Part shown: in pieces, positions 35,125 to 43,990 of the stretch
How the letters are laid out: every line of letters starts with the position of its first letter
How positions within the stretch are numbered: position 1 is the first letter of the stretch
Source of the DNA: Desulfopila sp. IMCC35008
Lineage (GTDB): Bacteria; Desulfobacterota; Desulfobulbia; Desulfobulbales; Desulfocapsaceae
Reading direction: 5' to 3'
NCBI RefSeq assembly: GCF_010646885.2
Contig: NZ_CP050700.1
Location: forward strand, 2,816,501 to 2,880,500
Length of the DNA: 64,000 bases
Made by a program: the position numbers and the translations under genes
The notes under the pieces: model-generated
Seen by the model: only the letters and a program-made list of their open reading frames with translations
Database searches by the model: none
Told to the model about the DNA's origin: nothing

Positions 35125-36585
35125 ATGCCTGAAAGTATCTGGTATAGTTCTGCGTACTGTTATACCACAACAAGAAATGAAGCGGGAACATTGAATACAC
35201 ACCTTCCCATTCATAGCATAACTAAACCGCAACAGTCTGGATACCAGTTATCAGTGAACGCATATCGGGACATAACAATACCAGGGAGCACCCCTGCTGC
35301 TCCAGTTGCCATCCCTCCAACACAATTCTATTCCTCAAACGACATAAGGATCACACTTAACAAACGCGGGGGCAGGAAATATACCCGCATGAGTTTTCCC
35401 GTTCATGCTGGCGTCTTTACTGAAGTAGAAACGCAGGACCTGCAACTCCATTTCAACCTCAACGGCGAAATTATCCGGGCGAAAGGCAAAGGAAGCGGCT
35501 GGACGCACCCCCATGAATGGCTGAAACGTACAATGGGCAACGACTGGATCTACTACTCAACCGGAGGATATACAGGGGTATATGAAACCACCGGTGAATA
35601 TTATCTGCCCAATATGCCCTATACCACCAATGGACTTCTGGGCGGCAAACCATTTCAGCTGGATGAAGTTAATACAGTTATTGAAACATGGCCTGAACGT
35701 ATCACAGATATCGCTGAGACAGCAACATCACCGCCGGACGATTTTCGTCATTTCCTGCAGAATGTAGCGAAGAATAACCTGCAATCACTTGCTGCAAAGG
35801 CTGCAGACCTCTTCTCGATTTGCGGCGGTCGTTCGACTGTACTTCCTCCTGATACACGCCATGTCGATTATAATGTCATCCCCCTTACAGTGGCAAACGG
35901 TTGTCTTTACAAATGCAGTTTCTGTGAAGTAAAAAATAAAAAACCGTTTTCGCCGAAAAGTACTGAAGCGATACAATCCCAGATACAGAAACTCAAGAAG
36001 TTATACGGCCGCGACCTCACCAATTACAACTCCATATTTCTCGGTGAACATGATGCACTGCACAGGGGTTCGCCAACTCTTTTGGAAACACTTGACAGTT
36101 GTTACCAAGAATTCGGTTTTTCCACGAATTATATGTCGGGTTGCAACGCCTTTCTATTCGGATCCGCTTCGTCACTGCTGAACACACCTGAATCCTTTTT
36201 CAAGGAGCTTGAACAGTTACCGTATACTGTGTATATCAATATCGGACTTGAATCTGCGGATCAGCAAACACTTGATATGCTGGGAAAACCGATAAGCTCC
36301 AAGCTCGTAACAGACTGCTTTCAACGGATACAGGCCATCAACGACACATACAGCACAACCGAGATCACGGCCAATTTTGTTTTCGACGAAGGGCTGCCTG
36401 ACAACCATGTCCCTTCGTTTTTACATCTCGTACGAGACAGTCTCGACAGGAACAAGCCTAAAGGGTGTATCTACCTTTCACCCCTCAAGTTCGGCAGTCC
36501 CTCAAGGGCACAGACTTTTGTCTTTAATAGGCTCAAGGTGCTGAGCCGCGTACCAACTTTTCTCTACATCATTCAAAGGCTTTAA
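35125..36585 (+). CDS. radical SAM protein
   Basis: The frame gives 486 aa with the radical SAM cluster motif C260-LYK-C264-SF-C267 preceded by VIPLTVANG; later strands (IFLGEHDALHRGSP, FSTNYMSGCNAFLFG, YINIGLESADQQTLDMLGKP) fit a TIM barrel of the B12-less elp3-like kind. The N-terminal ~180 residues are unlike known domains to me (RGGRKYTRMSFPVHAGVFTE). ATG 35125 lies only 14 bp from a divergent start and lacks a ribosome site, so the real start may be further in (ATG 35389 has AGGA 12 bases upstream). The substrate is unknown. It begins a tight plus-strand operon. Confidence 0.82.
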   Translation: MPESIWYSSAYCYTTTRNEAGTLNTHLPIHSITKPQQSGYQLSVNAYRDITIPGSTPAAPVAIPPTQFYSSNDIRITLNKRGGRKYTRMSFPVHAGVFTEVETQDLQLHFNLNGEIIRAKGKGSGWTHPHEWLKRTMGNDWIYYSTGGYTGVYETTGEYYLPNMPYTTNGLLGGKPFQLDEVNTVIETWPERITDIAETATSPPDDFRHFLQNVAKNNLQSLAAKAADLFSICGGRSTVLPPDTRHVDYNVIPLTVANGCLYKCSFCEVKNKKPFSPKSTEAIQSQIQKLKKLYGRDLTNYNSIFLGEHDALHRGSPTLLETLDSCYQEFGFSTNYMSGCNAFLFGSASSLLNTPESFFKELEQLPYTVYINIGLESADQQTLDMLGKPISSKLVTDCFQRIQAINDTYSTTEITANFVFDEGLPDNHVPSFLHLVRDSLDRNKPKGCIYLSPLKFGSPSRAQTFVFNRLKVLSRVPTFLYIIQRL

Positions 36586-36613
36586 AAACATTACGCCAAT
36601 AAGGAAAAACACC

Positions 36614-37198
36614 ATGGAAGACGGCAAGCAGATGCGTAGCAGGATTTTAGCCAAAAGGGACAGTATGACGGCCGCCGACAGGTCGACAAAAAGTTCCGCT
36701 ATCTGTGCAACTCTGATGACTCTTGACGAAATTCAGGACAGCTCTACTATTTTCCTCTATGTAAGCTTTCGATCGGAGGTTCAAACGATTGAACTTTTAA
36801 ATACGCTCATCCAAAACGGCAAAAAAGTCTGTGTTCCCATAACTTATGTAAAGGAAAAAAGACTGGATGCTATTCACATCACAGATCCGGATAAACAGTT
36901 TGTACCGGGATATTGCAATATCCCCGAGCCGGCACCGGAAATTCTTACGACCAACCTGGTGCCACCCGAATCTATAGATACAGTTATACTTCCCGGCTCT
37001 GTTTTCGACCGGAGATGCGGCCGATTCGGATACGGAGGCGGGTTTTACGATCGATTTGTGTCGGCAATTCCAAAGGCACACAGGATAGCCCTCGCCTACG
37101 ACCTGCAGATCGTCGAGCGAGCTCCCTTACAACCACACGATGAAATCCTGGACCTTGTTATTACCGAAACCAGGGTAATCCGTGGAAAGCGTAAGTAA
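36614..37198 (+). CDS. fau: 5-formyltetrahydrofolate cyclo-ligase
   Basis: The 194-aa protein has the expected motifs: SATLM-like SAICATLMTLDEIQDS, IFLYVSFRSEVQTIELL, VCVPITY and the signature ILPGSVFDRRCGRFGYGGGF, then FYDRFV, ALAYDLQIVE and PHDEILDLVITE. It converts 5-formyl-THF into 5,10-methenyl-THF using ATP. It is 28 bp after the radical SAM gene. Confidence 0.93.
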   Translation: MEDGKQMRSRILAKRDSMTAADRSTKSSAICATLMTLDEIQDSSTIFLYVSFRSEVQTIELLNTLIQNGKKVCVPITYVKEKRLDAIHITDPDKQFVPGYCNIPEPAPEILTTNLVPPESIDTVILPGSVFDRRCGRFGYGGGFYDRFVSAIPKAHRIALAYDLQIVERAPLQPHDEILDLVITETRVIRGKRK

Positions 37199-37228
37199 AT
37201 TTACACAACCAGAACCAACATCTCATTT

Positions 37229-37855
37229 ATGAAAATCCACTCAAACGAAGTCATCACAAAACAGGCTCAACTGTTCAAGTTCCTGCTCCCGGTGCTGCTT
37301 GCCTTCACACTCTTTATGGCCGGGTGCGGTACACCGGTTCACAAAAATGCGTATCTCGATTTCGGCATCATTCCGCAACAGGCTGGTGTCTATGTTGACA
37401 GGGAATCTGCCTTGATAACCGCACGGGACAAAAGAAAAGAAAACGAGGTCATAACCTACCACCCTGGAACGAAGCAACAACTTAAGATTCTGGCAGACCC
37501 TTCGATTAACAGTATCCTCACCGACCAGCTTGCCAAAGGTTTTGCTGATCAGGGTTTGATACTCACCAGGGAAGAGCCGGGAGCCTACATCATGATTGAA
37601 ATTGTTTCACTCCATGCTGATATTGCTCGAGATAAAGGTCTGTATCTAGCAGAAGTCACAACCAGCCTGCGATTAACTGTCGAGACAACTCATAAGAAGC
37701 TGACGAAAACCTACAACCGCGACGCAGACAGGAAAAGCATATCCAAACCCCTTTTGCAGGATGTTGAAGAAATGATTCGTGACCAGTTGCAGGAAATCGT
37801 AAACCTGATCCTGATTGATCGCGAAATCCAAACCACCATCAAACAGCAGAGTTAA
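37229..37855 (+). CDS. YajG-like lipoprotein
   Basis: The 208-aa protein has a signal with lipobox LLAFTLFMAGC (Cys33). The rest (LDFGIIPQQAGV, LADPSINSILTDQLAKGFAD, IMIEIVSLHADIARDKGLYL, VEEMIRDQLQEIVNLIL) fits the YajG/LptE-like lipoproteins with unknown role at the outer membrane. It is third in the operon. Confidence 0.78.
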   Translation: MKIHSNEVITKQAQLFKFLLPVLLAFTLFMAGCGTPVHKNAYLDFGIIPQQAGVYVDRESALITARDKRKENEVITYHPGTKQQLKILADPSINSILTDQLAKGFADQGLILTREEPGAYIMIEIVSLHADIARDKGLYLAEVTTSLRLTVETTHKKLTKTYNRDADRKSISKPLLQDVEEMIRDQLQEIVNLILIDREIQTTIKQQS

Positions 37856-37877
37856 GAGAAAGGGACCAAAACATCTT

Positions 37878-38732
37878 GTGAAAACTATAACTGATACCAT
37901 TCGTAGTTGTGCGGTGAAAAGACAGCGTCCTGATAATTCCGATTACCTGGCCCTGTCTCATAGCGATGAGAGTAAGTTGACTGCAAAATTCAGTATAAGC
38001 CGAAAAGAGATCCAGATCCTGGCCCTGGAAAACGGAATCACGCCGCAACGTTACTGCCGAAACCAAAACTATCTCTCCCTTGACGACCAGGTCCATCTTC
38101 TTACAAGCCACGTAGCCGTTATTGGTCTCGGCGGCCTGGGTGGTGCAGTAGCAGAAATTCTCTGCAGGCTTGGAATCGGAACTCTCACACTCGTGGATGG
38201 AGATGTCTTTGACGAATCCAACCTGAACAGACAGCTTCTCAGTTCTGTGAAAAACCTTGGGGTACCAAAGGCAGATGCCGCCGCAACCCGGGTGCAGCAA
38301 GTCAACCCTGCAGTCATTACCCACCCGGTAATGGATTTTCTCTCTGCACAAAATGGGGCTGACATCTTGCAAAACGCCCAAATAGCCGTCGACTGTCTCG
38401 ACACCATCGATGGCCGCTTCACCCTGGAAGATGCCTGTAAAGCTTTATCCATTCCATTTATATCAGGAGCTATTGGCGGGACAGCCGGGCAGGTCACTAC
38501 AATCACCCCGGATTCCATCGGGTTGGAGATGATATACGGGTCAAGGGGCGACAGCCCCAAGCGCGGGGTCGAGGCACATCTCGGAACCTTGGTGTACAGT
38601 GCCGTTTCAATCGCCGCCCTTCAATGCTCTGAAATTGTAGCTCTGGCAACAGGGAAAACACCACAGCTCATCAATAAGTTGTTGTTGGCAGATTACACAT
38701 TCCCATCAATGGAGATCGTGCAATTCGGCTGA
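37878..38732 (+). CDS. ThiF/MoeB/HesA-family E1-like adenylyltransferase
   Basis: From GTG 37878 the protein has 284 aa; an ATG at 37815 would overlap the lipoprotein gene. Rossmann motif VAVIGLGGLGGAVAEILCRL, TLVDGDVFDESNLNRQLLSS with the ATP-contact Arg, and VDCLDTIDGRFTLEDACKAL. It lacks the CXXC pairs and rhodanese found in some members. It probably adenylates the C-terminus of a ubiquitin-like sulfur carrier; no carrier gene is in the window. The first ~70 residues are a helical extension. Confidence 0.85.
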   Translation: MKTITDTIRSCAVKRQRPDNSDYLALSHSDESKLTAKFSISRKEIQILALENGITPQRYCRNQNYLSLDDQVHLLTSHVAVIGLGGLGGAVAEILCRLGIGTLTLVDGDVFDESNLNRQLLSSVKNLGVPKADAAATRVQQVNPAVITHPVMDFLSAQNGADILQNAQIAVDCLDTIDGRFTLEDACKALSIPFISGAIGGTAGQVTTITPDSIGLEMIYGSRGDSPKRGVEAHLGTLVYSAVSIAALQCSEIVALATGKTPQLINKLLLADYTFPSMEIVQFG

Positions 38733-38766
38733 GTAATGGTTTCGCCTGCCAAGTCACTCCAACATA

Positions 38767-39261
38767 TTATCGATATAAACCTTGAAATATCTCTTTCAAG
38801 GTCGATTCATCGAGCAAGGCACGAATGTGTTCCTCATATATATCCCTTTCCTCTTCAAGGGGATATAGTTCTTCTTGATCACTATTCTCTTCCTCTAAAC
38901 AGACAACCTGTTCGCAGTCATAGGATGGATCGTCTTTAGAAAAAATATCGTGTTTGTGTCGATCAATCCACGTCCCTGTTTCGTCATGACCACCAATAAA
39001 TGGAATAAACAGGCGATTCCCTTTCAACACGGTAACCAGACGGTACCCATTACCGAGATCATACTTTATACAGTTCCGTATTCGTTTCTCACCGTTTTTG
39101 GTTCGTCTGCAATATACTCTTGACTCCAACATACAGCCTTGGCGCAGGGCATGTATGAGGTAGTTGAATTGATCCGCTGCGAATTCACCTTGTTTTCCTG
39201 ACCGTCGAAGAAGAGAAAGTTTACCGGGAATAGAACGGGAACAGTGGATATATTTGATCAT
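38767..39261 (-). CDS. RelE-like protein with acidic tail
   Basis: From ATG 39261 (GAGGG ribosome site, 5-base spacer) the protein has 164 aa. Residues 1-110 resemble a RelE/HigB toxin fold (MIKYIHCSRSIPGKLSLLRR, CIKYDLGNGYRLVTVLKGNR, LFIPFIGGHDETGTWIDRHK). The last 45 residues are very acidic (LEEENSDQEELYPLEEERDI..) and helical. A fused acidic tail could mask the RNA-binding face as a built-in antitoxin; that is inference. A 68-aa gene upstream may be a partner. Confidence 0.6.
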   Translation of the reverse strand: MIKYIHCSRSIPGKLSLLRRSGKQGEFAADQFNYLIHALRQGCMLESRVYCRRTKNGEKRIRNCIKYDLGNGYRLVTVLKGNRLFIPFIGGHDETGTWIDRHKHDIFSKDDPSYDCEQVVCLEEENSDQEELYPLEEERDIYEEHIRALLDESTLKEIFQGLYR

Positions 39262-39529
39262 TGTATCCCTCATAGTATAGAAGTGAGTATAAATATGTCG
39301 TTGTAATACAGAATAAAATATACTTAACCTATTCGTCAAATCGTTATTCTCTATTATAAAAAATTTATCATCCGATTTTACTATTATACCCACCTCACCC
39401 TGCACATTTCAGCATCTGATAATTCAGCTTGATTTGTCTGCAGCTATATGAATTACTACAGGTGTGATAACGTTTGATAGTGAGAAGATATTGAGGAAGA
39501 GTACCGCCTGAACTGAAAAGAAATTCAGG

Positions 39530-39736
39530 CTAGCCAAGTGATTTCAAGTAGGCTTTTGTAATCCAGGTGTCCGCCTCTTTTTCTGTGAGGTCGTCCAGTT
39601 TTTTTATGGTCCTGGAAATATTTTCCTTTGAGAAGCGGAACAGATAGTCTTCCATTTCCAGGTTGAGTTCACTACTTAGTTTTTCGAAAATCTGAATTTG
39701 TATTCTATTCAAGTGCATTGTAGTATTCTTGTTCAA
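39530..39736 (-). CDS. hypothetical helical protein (68 aa)
   Basis: The product (IQIFEKLSSELNLEMEDYLF, ISRTIKKLDDLTEKEADTWI) is all-helical. The start is TTG 39736 or ATG 39718; neither has a strong ribosome site. It is 270 bp upstream of the RelE-like gene on the same strand. I do not recognise it. Confidence 0.4.
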   Translation of the reverse strand: MNKNTTMHLNRIQIQIFEKLSSELNLEMEDYLFRFSKENISRTIKKLDDLTEKEADTWITKAYLKSLG

Positions 39737-39807
39737 CGCACGTCAGTTCCACTGGGTTACAGCATGCGCTCAGCTTTGATTATATTTTCAGCACTTTTAC
39801 GAGGCCA

Positions 39808-39848
39808 CCCTGGCAATCATATTAAAGCCTGAACTTTGATTGCCAGGG
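39808..39848. repeat. 12-bp inverted repeat
   Basis: CCCTGGCAATCA and TGATTGCCAGGG are separated by 17 bases (AATATTAAAGCC-like AT-rich loop). There is no T-run, so it may be an operator or RNA hairpin near the end of the aminotransferase transcript. Confidence 0.5.
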
Positions 39849-39959
39849 AACAGGTTGGCGGATCATTTGCTCCAGACAGAATATGTTACCGAAAAGAGAA
39901 CTCTTTTTGTACAGTTAGTATCACAAATCGGTAACACAAAAGAACACCCTTCAATCAAT

Positions 39960-41201
39960 TTACTCACCCCTGTCATCGAGGTCGAATGTCCCTTTCTCAA
40001 CCTCCTCATCAATCTCTTTGAGGGCTCTGCGCATCTGTTTCAATGCCTGACTAATCCGGTGCTCGTTCTCAACCAGGGCAAGGCGCAGATACCCATCACC
40101 CTCCTCCCCAAAACCGGCACCTGGAGAAACCGCCACGTTGGCTCTGTCCATCATTTCAATAGAAAACTTGACAGACCCCATACGATCATAGGGAGCTGGA
40201 ATTTTGACCCAGGCAAACATACCAGCCTTGGGAGGTTCTACGTCCCACCCCATCCGGGTCAACCCTTCACAGAGTACATCACGCCTCTTCTGGTAGACTG
40301 CTGCCTGCTCTGAGATGGTATCGTCACAATCACGCATGGCAACGATGCCTGCCACCTGGATGGCAGAAAAAATACCATAGTCGTAATACCCCTTGATCTT
40401 TGCCAGCCCCCCAATAATTTCCTTATTCCCCACACAATAACCTAATCGCCAGCCGGCCATGTTGTAGGACTTGGAAAAGGAGCCAAATTCCACACCCACG
40501 TCAATAGCCCCCGGCACTTCAAGAAAACTTGGTGCGACATAGCCGTCAAAGGTGATTTTGGCGTAAGCAAAGTCGTTGATGACCATGAAGTTGTATTTCT
40601 TGGCCAGTTTAACAACCCCGGCAAACAACTCCTTCGAGGCCAGCATCCCTGTAGGGTTGTGGGGGAAGTTGAGCATTACCAGTTTGGGTGCAGGATACAA
40701 CGATTTACACATGCCCTCAATCTGGGCGAGAAAGGTGTCTTCATCACTGAGTTGGATGCGCAGGACGTTGGCACCTGCGATCACCGCCGCATATACATGA
40801 ATCGGAAATGCCGGTGCCGGAACCAGTACGGTATCACCCGGGCCCAACAAGGCAAGGCTCAGGTGGGAAATACCCTCCTTGGAACCGATGGTGCAGATCA
40901 CATCCTCCTCACCGCCAAGATCCACATCGTAACTCCGATTGTAATACAGGGCAATTTCACGCTTGAGGTTTTTCATACCACCGGCAACCGGGTATCGATG
41001 ACTTTTAGGATCGACGGCAACCTCACACAACTTCTCTGTCACGGGCCCCGGAGCAGGGTCCACAGGGTTGCCCATGCCGAGATCAATCACATCGTCGCCC
41101 CTCCATCGCTTTTCCATTTTCATCTTATTAATCATACCGAAAAGGTATGGCGGGAGTTGATTCATCCGCTCCGCATAGCGAATAGTAAACGGCTGGTCCA
41201 T
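39960..41201 (-). CDS. alaC: AlaC-type PLP aminotransferase
   Basis: The 413-aa protein begins at ATG 41201 (AGAGGA, 6-base spacer). It has DVIDLGMGNPVDPAPGPV, IGSKEGISHLSLALLGPGD, LNFPHNPTGMLASKELF, NDFAYAKITFDG and the PLP lysine in FGSFSKSYNMAGWRLGY. The type is a class I/II aminotransferase close to AlaC (pyruvate-glutamate) and LL-diaminopimelate aminotransferases. It follows a GcvR-like regulator gene by 140 bp on the same strand, which supports an amino-acid role. Confidence 0.88.
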   Translation of the reverse strand: MDQPFTIRYAERMNQLPPYLFGMINKMKMEKRWRGDDVIDLGMGNPVDPAPGPVTEKLCEVAVDPKSHRYPVAGGMKNLKREIALYYNRSYDVDLGGEEDVICTIGSKEGISHLSLALLGPGDTVLVPAPAFPIHVYAAVIAGANVLRIQLSDEDTFLAQIEGMCKSLYPAPKLVMLNFPHNPTGMLASKELFAGVVKLAKKYNFMVINDFAYAKITFDGYVAPSFLEVPGAIDVGVEFGSFSKSYNMAGWRLGYCVGNKEIIGGLAKIKGYYDYGIFSAIQVAGIVAMRDCDDTISEQAAVYQKRRDVLCEGLTRMGWDVEPPKAGMFAWVKIPAPYDRMGSVKFSIEMMDRANVAVSPGAGFGEEGDGYLRLALVENEHRISQALKQMRRALKEIDEEVEKGTFDLDDRGE

Positions 41202-41341
41202 ATCTGTTCCTCTTGGTGGGGTATTTTTACAGGAATTATAAGCGCACTCATCCATCAGTGGGGAAGTAATACCTCCCACTCCCCCACTGACCGGATCTCT
41301 TCCGGCAAGCAATGATTTTAATTATACTTTCTTTTAGAATA

Positions 41342-41872
41342 CTATTGAACGACGGTGATATCAACCTGCAGTTCATCGGCAACGGCATTCAGCTTCTCTT
41401 CCATCTGCTCCCTACCGAGGTCTGATGGAACCTGAACATGGATATCCATATTGTAGAGAGGAGCACCACTCTCGGGCGATGGCTTCGCCGAACTGTTGAG
41501 GTGCATGATATTGATGTCCTTTTCGGCAAGAAACCTGCTTGTCTTATAAACAATACCGGCCTGGTCAAGCCCTTCGATATGAAGGGTGTGTGAAGTAAAT
41601 CCGTTGGAGGCTGCCGAAGCCCTGGGTCCGATTGGTCGAACAAAAGCGGATATCCCCTTTTCCAATTCAAGTCTTCTGCATTCGCCGGAGAGGACATCCT
41701 CAATATTTCCCTGCCTGGACGAGAACAACAGATTGAGTGAGAACTCATCGGCCAGGATAGTCATATTAGTATCTTCTAGATTACAGTCATTTTCATAAAG
41801 CAGCCGGGTAACGTCAGCAACAATCCCAACCCGGTCCCTGCCAAAGGCGGTCATAATAAATCGCGAACTCAT
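41342..41872 (-). CDS. GcvR-like double ACT domain protein
   Basis: The 176-aa protein starts at ATG 41872 (AGGAGA, about 6 bases). Two ACT domains: FIMTAFGRDRVGIVADVTRL and HTLHIEGLDQAGIVYKTSRF. This fits GcvR-type regulators, which bind amino acids and act on other regulators rather than DNA. It is probably co-transcribed with alaC. Confidence 0.87.
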   Translation of the reverse strand: MSSRFIMTAFGRDRVGIVADVTRLLYENDCNLEDTNMTILADEFSLNLLFSSRQGNIEDVLSGECRRLELEKGISAFVRPIGPRASAASNGFTSHTLHIEGLDQAGIVYKTSRFLAEKDINIMHLNSSAKPSPESGAPLYNMDIHVQVPSDLGREQMEEKLNAVADELQVDITVVQ

Positions 41873-42057
41873 AGCATCTCCTGTTCCATGTAGATAATCC
41901 ACAACAGATCACCTGAAAAAAGGGTGGCAGACACCACCCAATTACAAATTTACGGGATGCTAAAATGTAGCCGGAACAAGGAAAAACCGCTACCTGCAGA
42001 TGAAAAAAAGTGAAAAATGATTGAAGCTGTTAATTACGGTGAGGGCTCGCTACGGAT

Positions 42058-42246
42058 CTAGTATATTTCGACCTTGTTTCGCCCATTTTCTTTAGCGCGA
42101 TAAAGAGCCTTATCCGCCATGATGAGCAACCTGTCGGGATTTCCAGGTGCTTGATCATGCCTTGAAGCAACTCCGATAGAGCAGATCTCACCTGCACTTT
42201 CAGTATCGCTATGACAACGGTTAGCCAGTAGTCTCAAACGGCACAA
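42058..42246 (-). pseudogene. C-terminal remnant of a GGDEF domain
   Basis: The frame reads SIGVASRHDQAPGNPDRLLI, MADKALYRAKENGRNKVEIY and stops: the last strand and helix of a diguanylate cyclase. The GG[DE]EF site and all before it are absent; the upstream DNA belongs, in another frame, to the end of the 397-aa gene. The fragment looks like the tail of a gene lost by deletion. Confidence 0.8.
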
Positions 42247-43414
42247 AACGACCGTTTGGCCATGATGGCGTAGATAAAGCGGAACCCAGATTGTAGCTGA
42301 TTAAACGATTTCTCAGCTCAAGCAACTGGTCCACCAGGTTCTTCTCAACTCTTGCATAAGCACCGGCATCTGATATACGTTTCACGACAATTCCAAGAAG
42401 CTCGGTAATAGCATTACCTACAGAATTCTGGCTAATAGTAACAATAAGGCGTCCCCTGTCATCCCTGTACAGGAGCTGTTTGTATGCAGGTTGCCAACGT
42501 ATCTCATTTGCGAACATGGGGTCTTCAATAACCTGTAGCCTGAGTATACGTGCCGCTTGATGAAATTGATCACTGTAAAGCAGGATATCTTCGATCTGGT
42601 CGGCATAAGCAGACCCGGCCGGAATCTTCGTATCGCCGGAGGCGACGAGATTGAAGAATGCACGGTAAAACTCAAGGAACCCGCTAAGCACCATATCATA
42701 TTCTTTCCAGAATTGTCCCTTGCCAAGCTCTGCTGTCCCACCTACAACTTCCCAACTGGGTAACCCCTGCGGATATCCAGTTAGAGACAACCTGCCGTCA
42801 TCCTGTGATATGGGCCGTAAAACCTTGAGGTCAAGGATCTCGAGAAAACGCAGGTAGATATCACTGAGATAGCTTAAGAAGATGCCATTGTGCCCACTGT
42901 CGGTCAGGTTGGGGTCATCCTCCGCCGCCGCGGAAGATGAGGCTATCAGCGCCTTTTCAAACACCATGAAATGGTTATGAATCATTCGAATGCTTGGCAC
43001 GCCCGGTTTATTTATAGGCCACGTTGCATCCAGGCTGGCTTCACCACAAAATACCAGGTGCTCCTCTGGATCAGGATACTTTTCAAGCATGTATTGAAAG
43101 ACCACGCCTGTCATCCTGCTAAAGGTGAGATTTTCTTTACGGCTAAGCTGATCCCGCCTGACAGGGCGGCCCATCGGGTCCAGCACTTTCGCTGAGGTAT
43201 CAAATATTATCGAGGTATCAAAAAGGTTGGAATGGCCGAACGCCTTTCTGTAAAGGAGAAAGCCTTCATCGGTTCTCAACAGGCCGTTCTCCCGGGCAAG
43301 ATGCCTCAGATTGCAAGGGCTGTTATAAAATTCTGTTGGCGTAACACCTTTAGGGATCTCTATGGGAATGGGCCGATGAGGAGTGATAACCTTTCTGGGA
43401 TAAGGACTACTCAT
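42221..43414 (-). CDS. unrecognised 397-aa protein
   Basis: A long, clearly coding frame starting MSSPYPRKVITPHRPIPIEI. It has no signal peptide or membrane span. Conserved-looking pieces are EFYNSPCNLRHLARENGLLR, GVPSIRMIHNHFMVFEKALI and LPSWEVVGGTAELGKGQFWK; the C-terminal ~120 residues are helical. I do not recognise a family. The 3' end overlaps the GGDEF remnant by 26 bp, so the original C-terminus may have been changed when that remnant was joined. Confidence 0.75.
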   Translation of the reverse strand: MSSPYPRKVITPHRPIPIEIPKGVTPTEFYNSPCNLRHLARENGLLRTDEGFLLYRKAFGHSNLFDTSIIFDTSAKVLDPMGRPVRRDQLSRKENLTFSRMTGVVFQYMLEKYPDPEEHLVFCGEASLDATWPINKPGVPSIRMIHNHFMVFEKALIASSSAAAEDDPNLTDSGHNGIFLSYLSDIYLRFLEILDLKVLRPISQDDGRLSLTGYPQGLPSWEVVGGTAELGKGQFWKEYDMVLSGFLEFYRAFFNLVASGDTKIPAGSAYADQIEDILLYSDQFHQAARILRLQVIEDPMFANEIRWQPAYKQLLYRDDRGRLIVTISQNSVGNAITELLGIVVKRISDAGAYARVEKNLVDQLLELRNRLISYNLGSALSTPSWPNGRFVPFETTG

Positions 43415-43546
43415 GCTGTCTCCGAGTATTCTTTGAGAGGGTTCACTGAGTTCATTCTGTTATGGCATCATCGGCTACCAGTTTCCAGCCGATAACGAGA
43501 ACTGCTGATGACAATATCAAAGTGTTCGGAATCAAGGACTCACTGG

Positions 43547-43927
43547 TCAGCAGGTCGAATGGAATAGACCTCCAACGGGGACGCCTTTATCCACATACTC
43601 GTTATAGAGACCGATACCTTTCCGGGTAGAGGCAATAATGAGCTCAACACCCTGTTTTTCAACATGAAATCTTGTAGCTCTTGGAATTCGCAGACGGGAG
43701 AGAACGCCTCTGGTAAGGATAACAACCTTTGCACCATTTGCTATCACCTCCTCCACATCCCCGATCTGGATGCCGCGGGCATGTCCGGTCCCGTGTTCAG
43801 ACCAGTCCCAGTTCCGGCCACCGCCGGGCCAGAGCTTGTAGTCTTTGCCGCGGCCAAGGTTTTCCACATCAAGTTTACCCCAACTTGAGGAAAGTATCCT
43901 GGGTGACATCTTCTCGTGCCCGCTCAT
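43547..43927 (-). CDS. Mth938-like domain protein
   Basis: The 126-aa protein has the Mth938/NDUFAF3-like (DUF498) pattern: LDVENLGRGKDYKLWPGGGR with DWSEHGTGHARGIQ, VEEVIANGAKVVILTRGVLS and ELIIASTRKGIGLYNEYVDK. The function is unknown in bacteria; the eukaryotic relative helps complex I assembly. It is 130 bp upstream of the 397-aa gene, same strand. Confidence 0.85.
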   Translation of the reverse strand: MSGHEKMSPRILSSSWGKLDVENLGRGKDYKLWPGGGRNWDWSEHGTGHARGIQIGDVEEVIANGAKVVILTRGVLSRLRIPRATRFHVEKQGVELIIASTRKGIGLYNEYVDKGVPVGGLFHSTC

Positions 43928-43990
43928 TTCTCACCTCATCATGCTGTAGTTTTATACCAGTTACACGCCCTCTCGGGGGTGTTCGACGAG

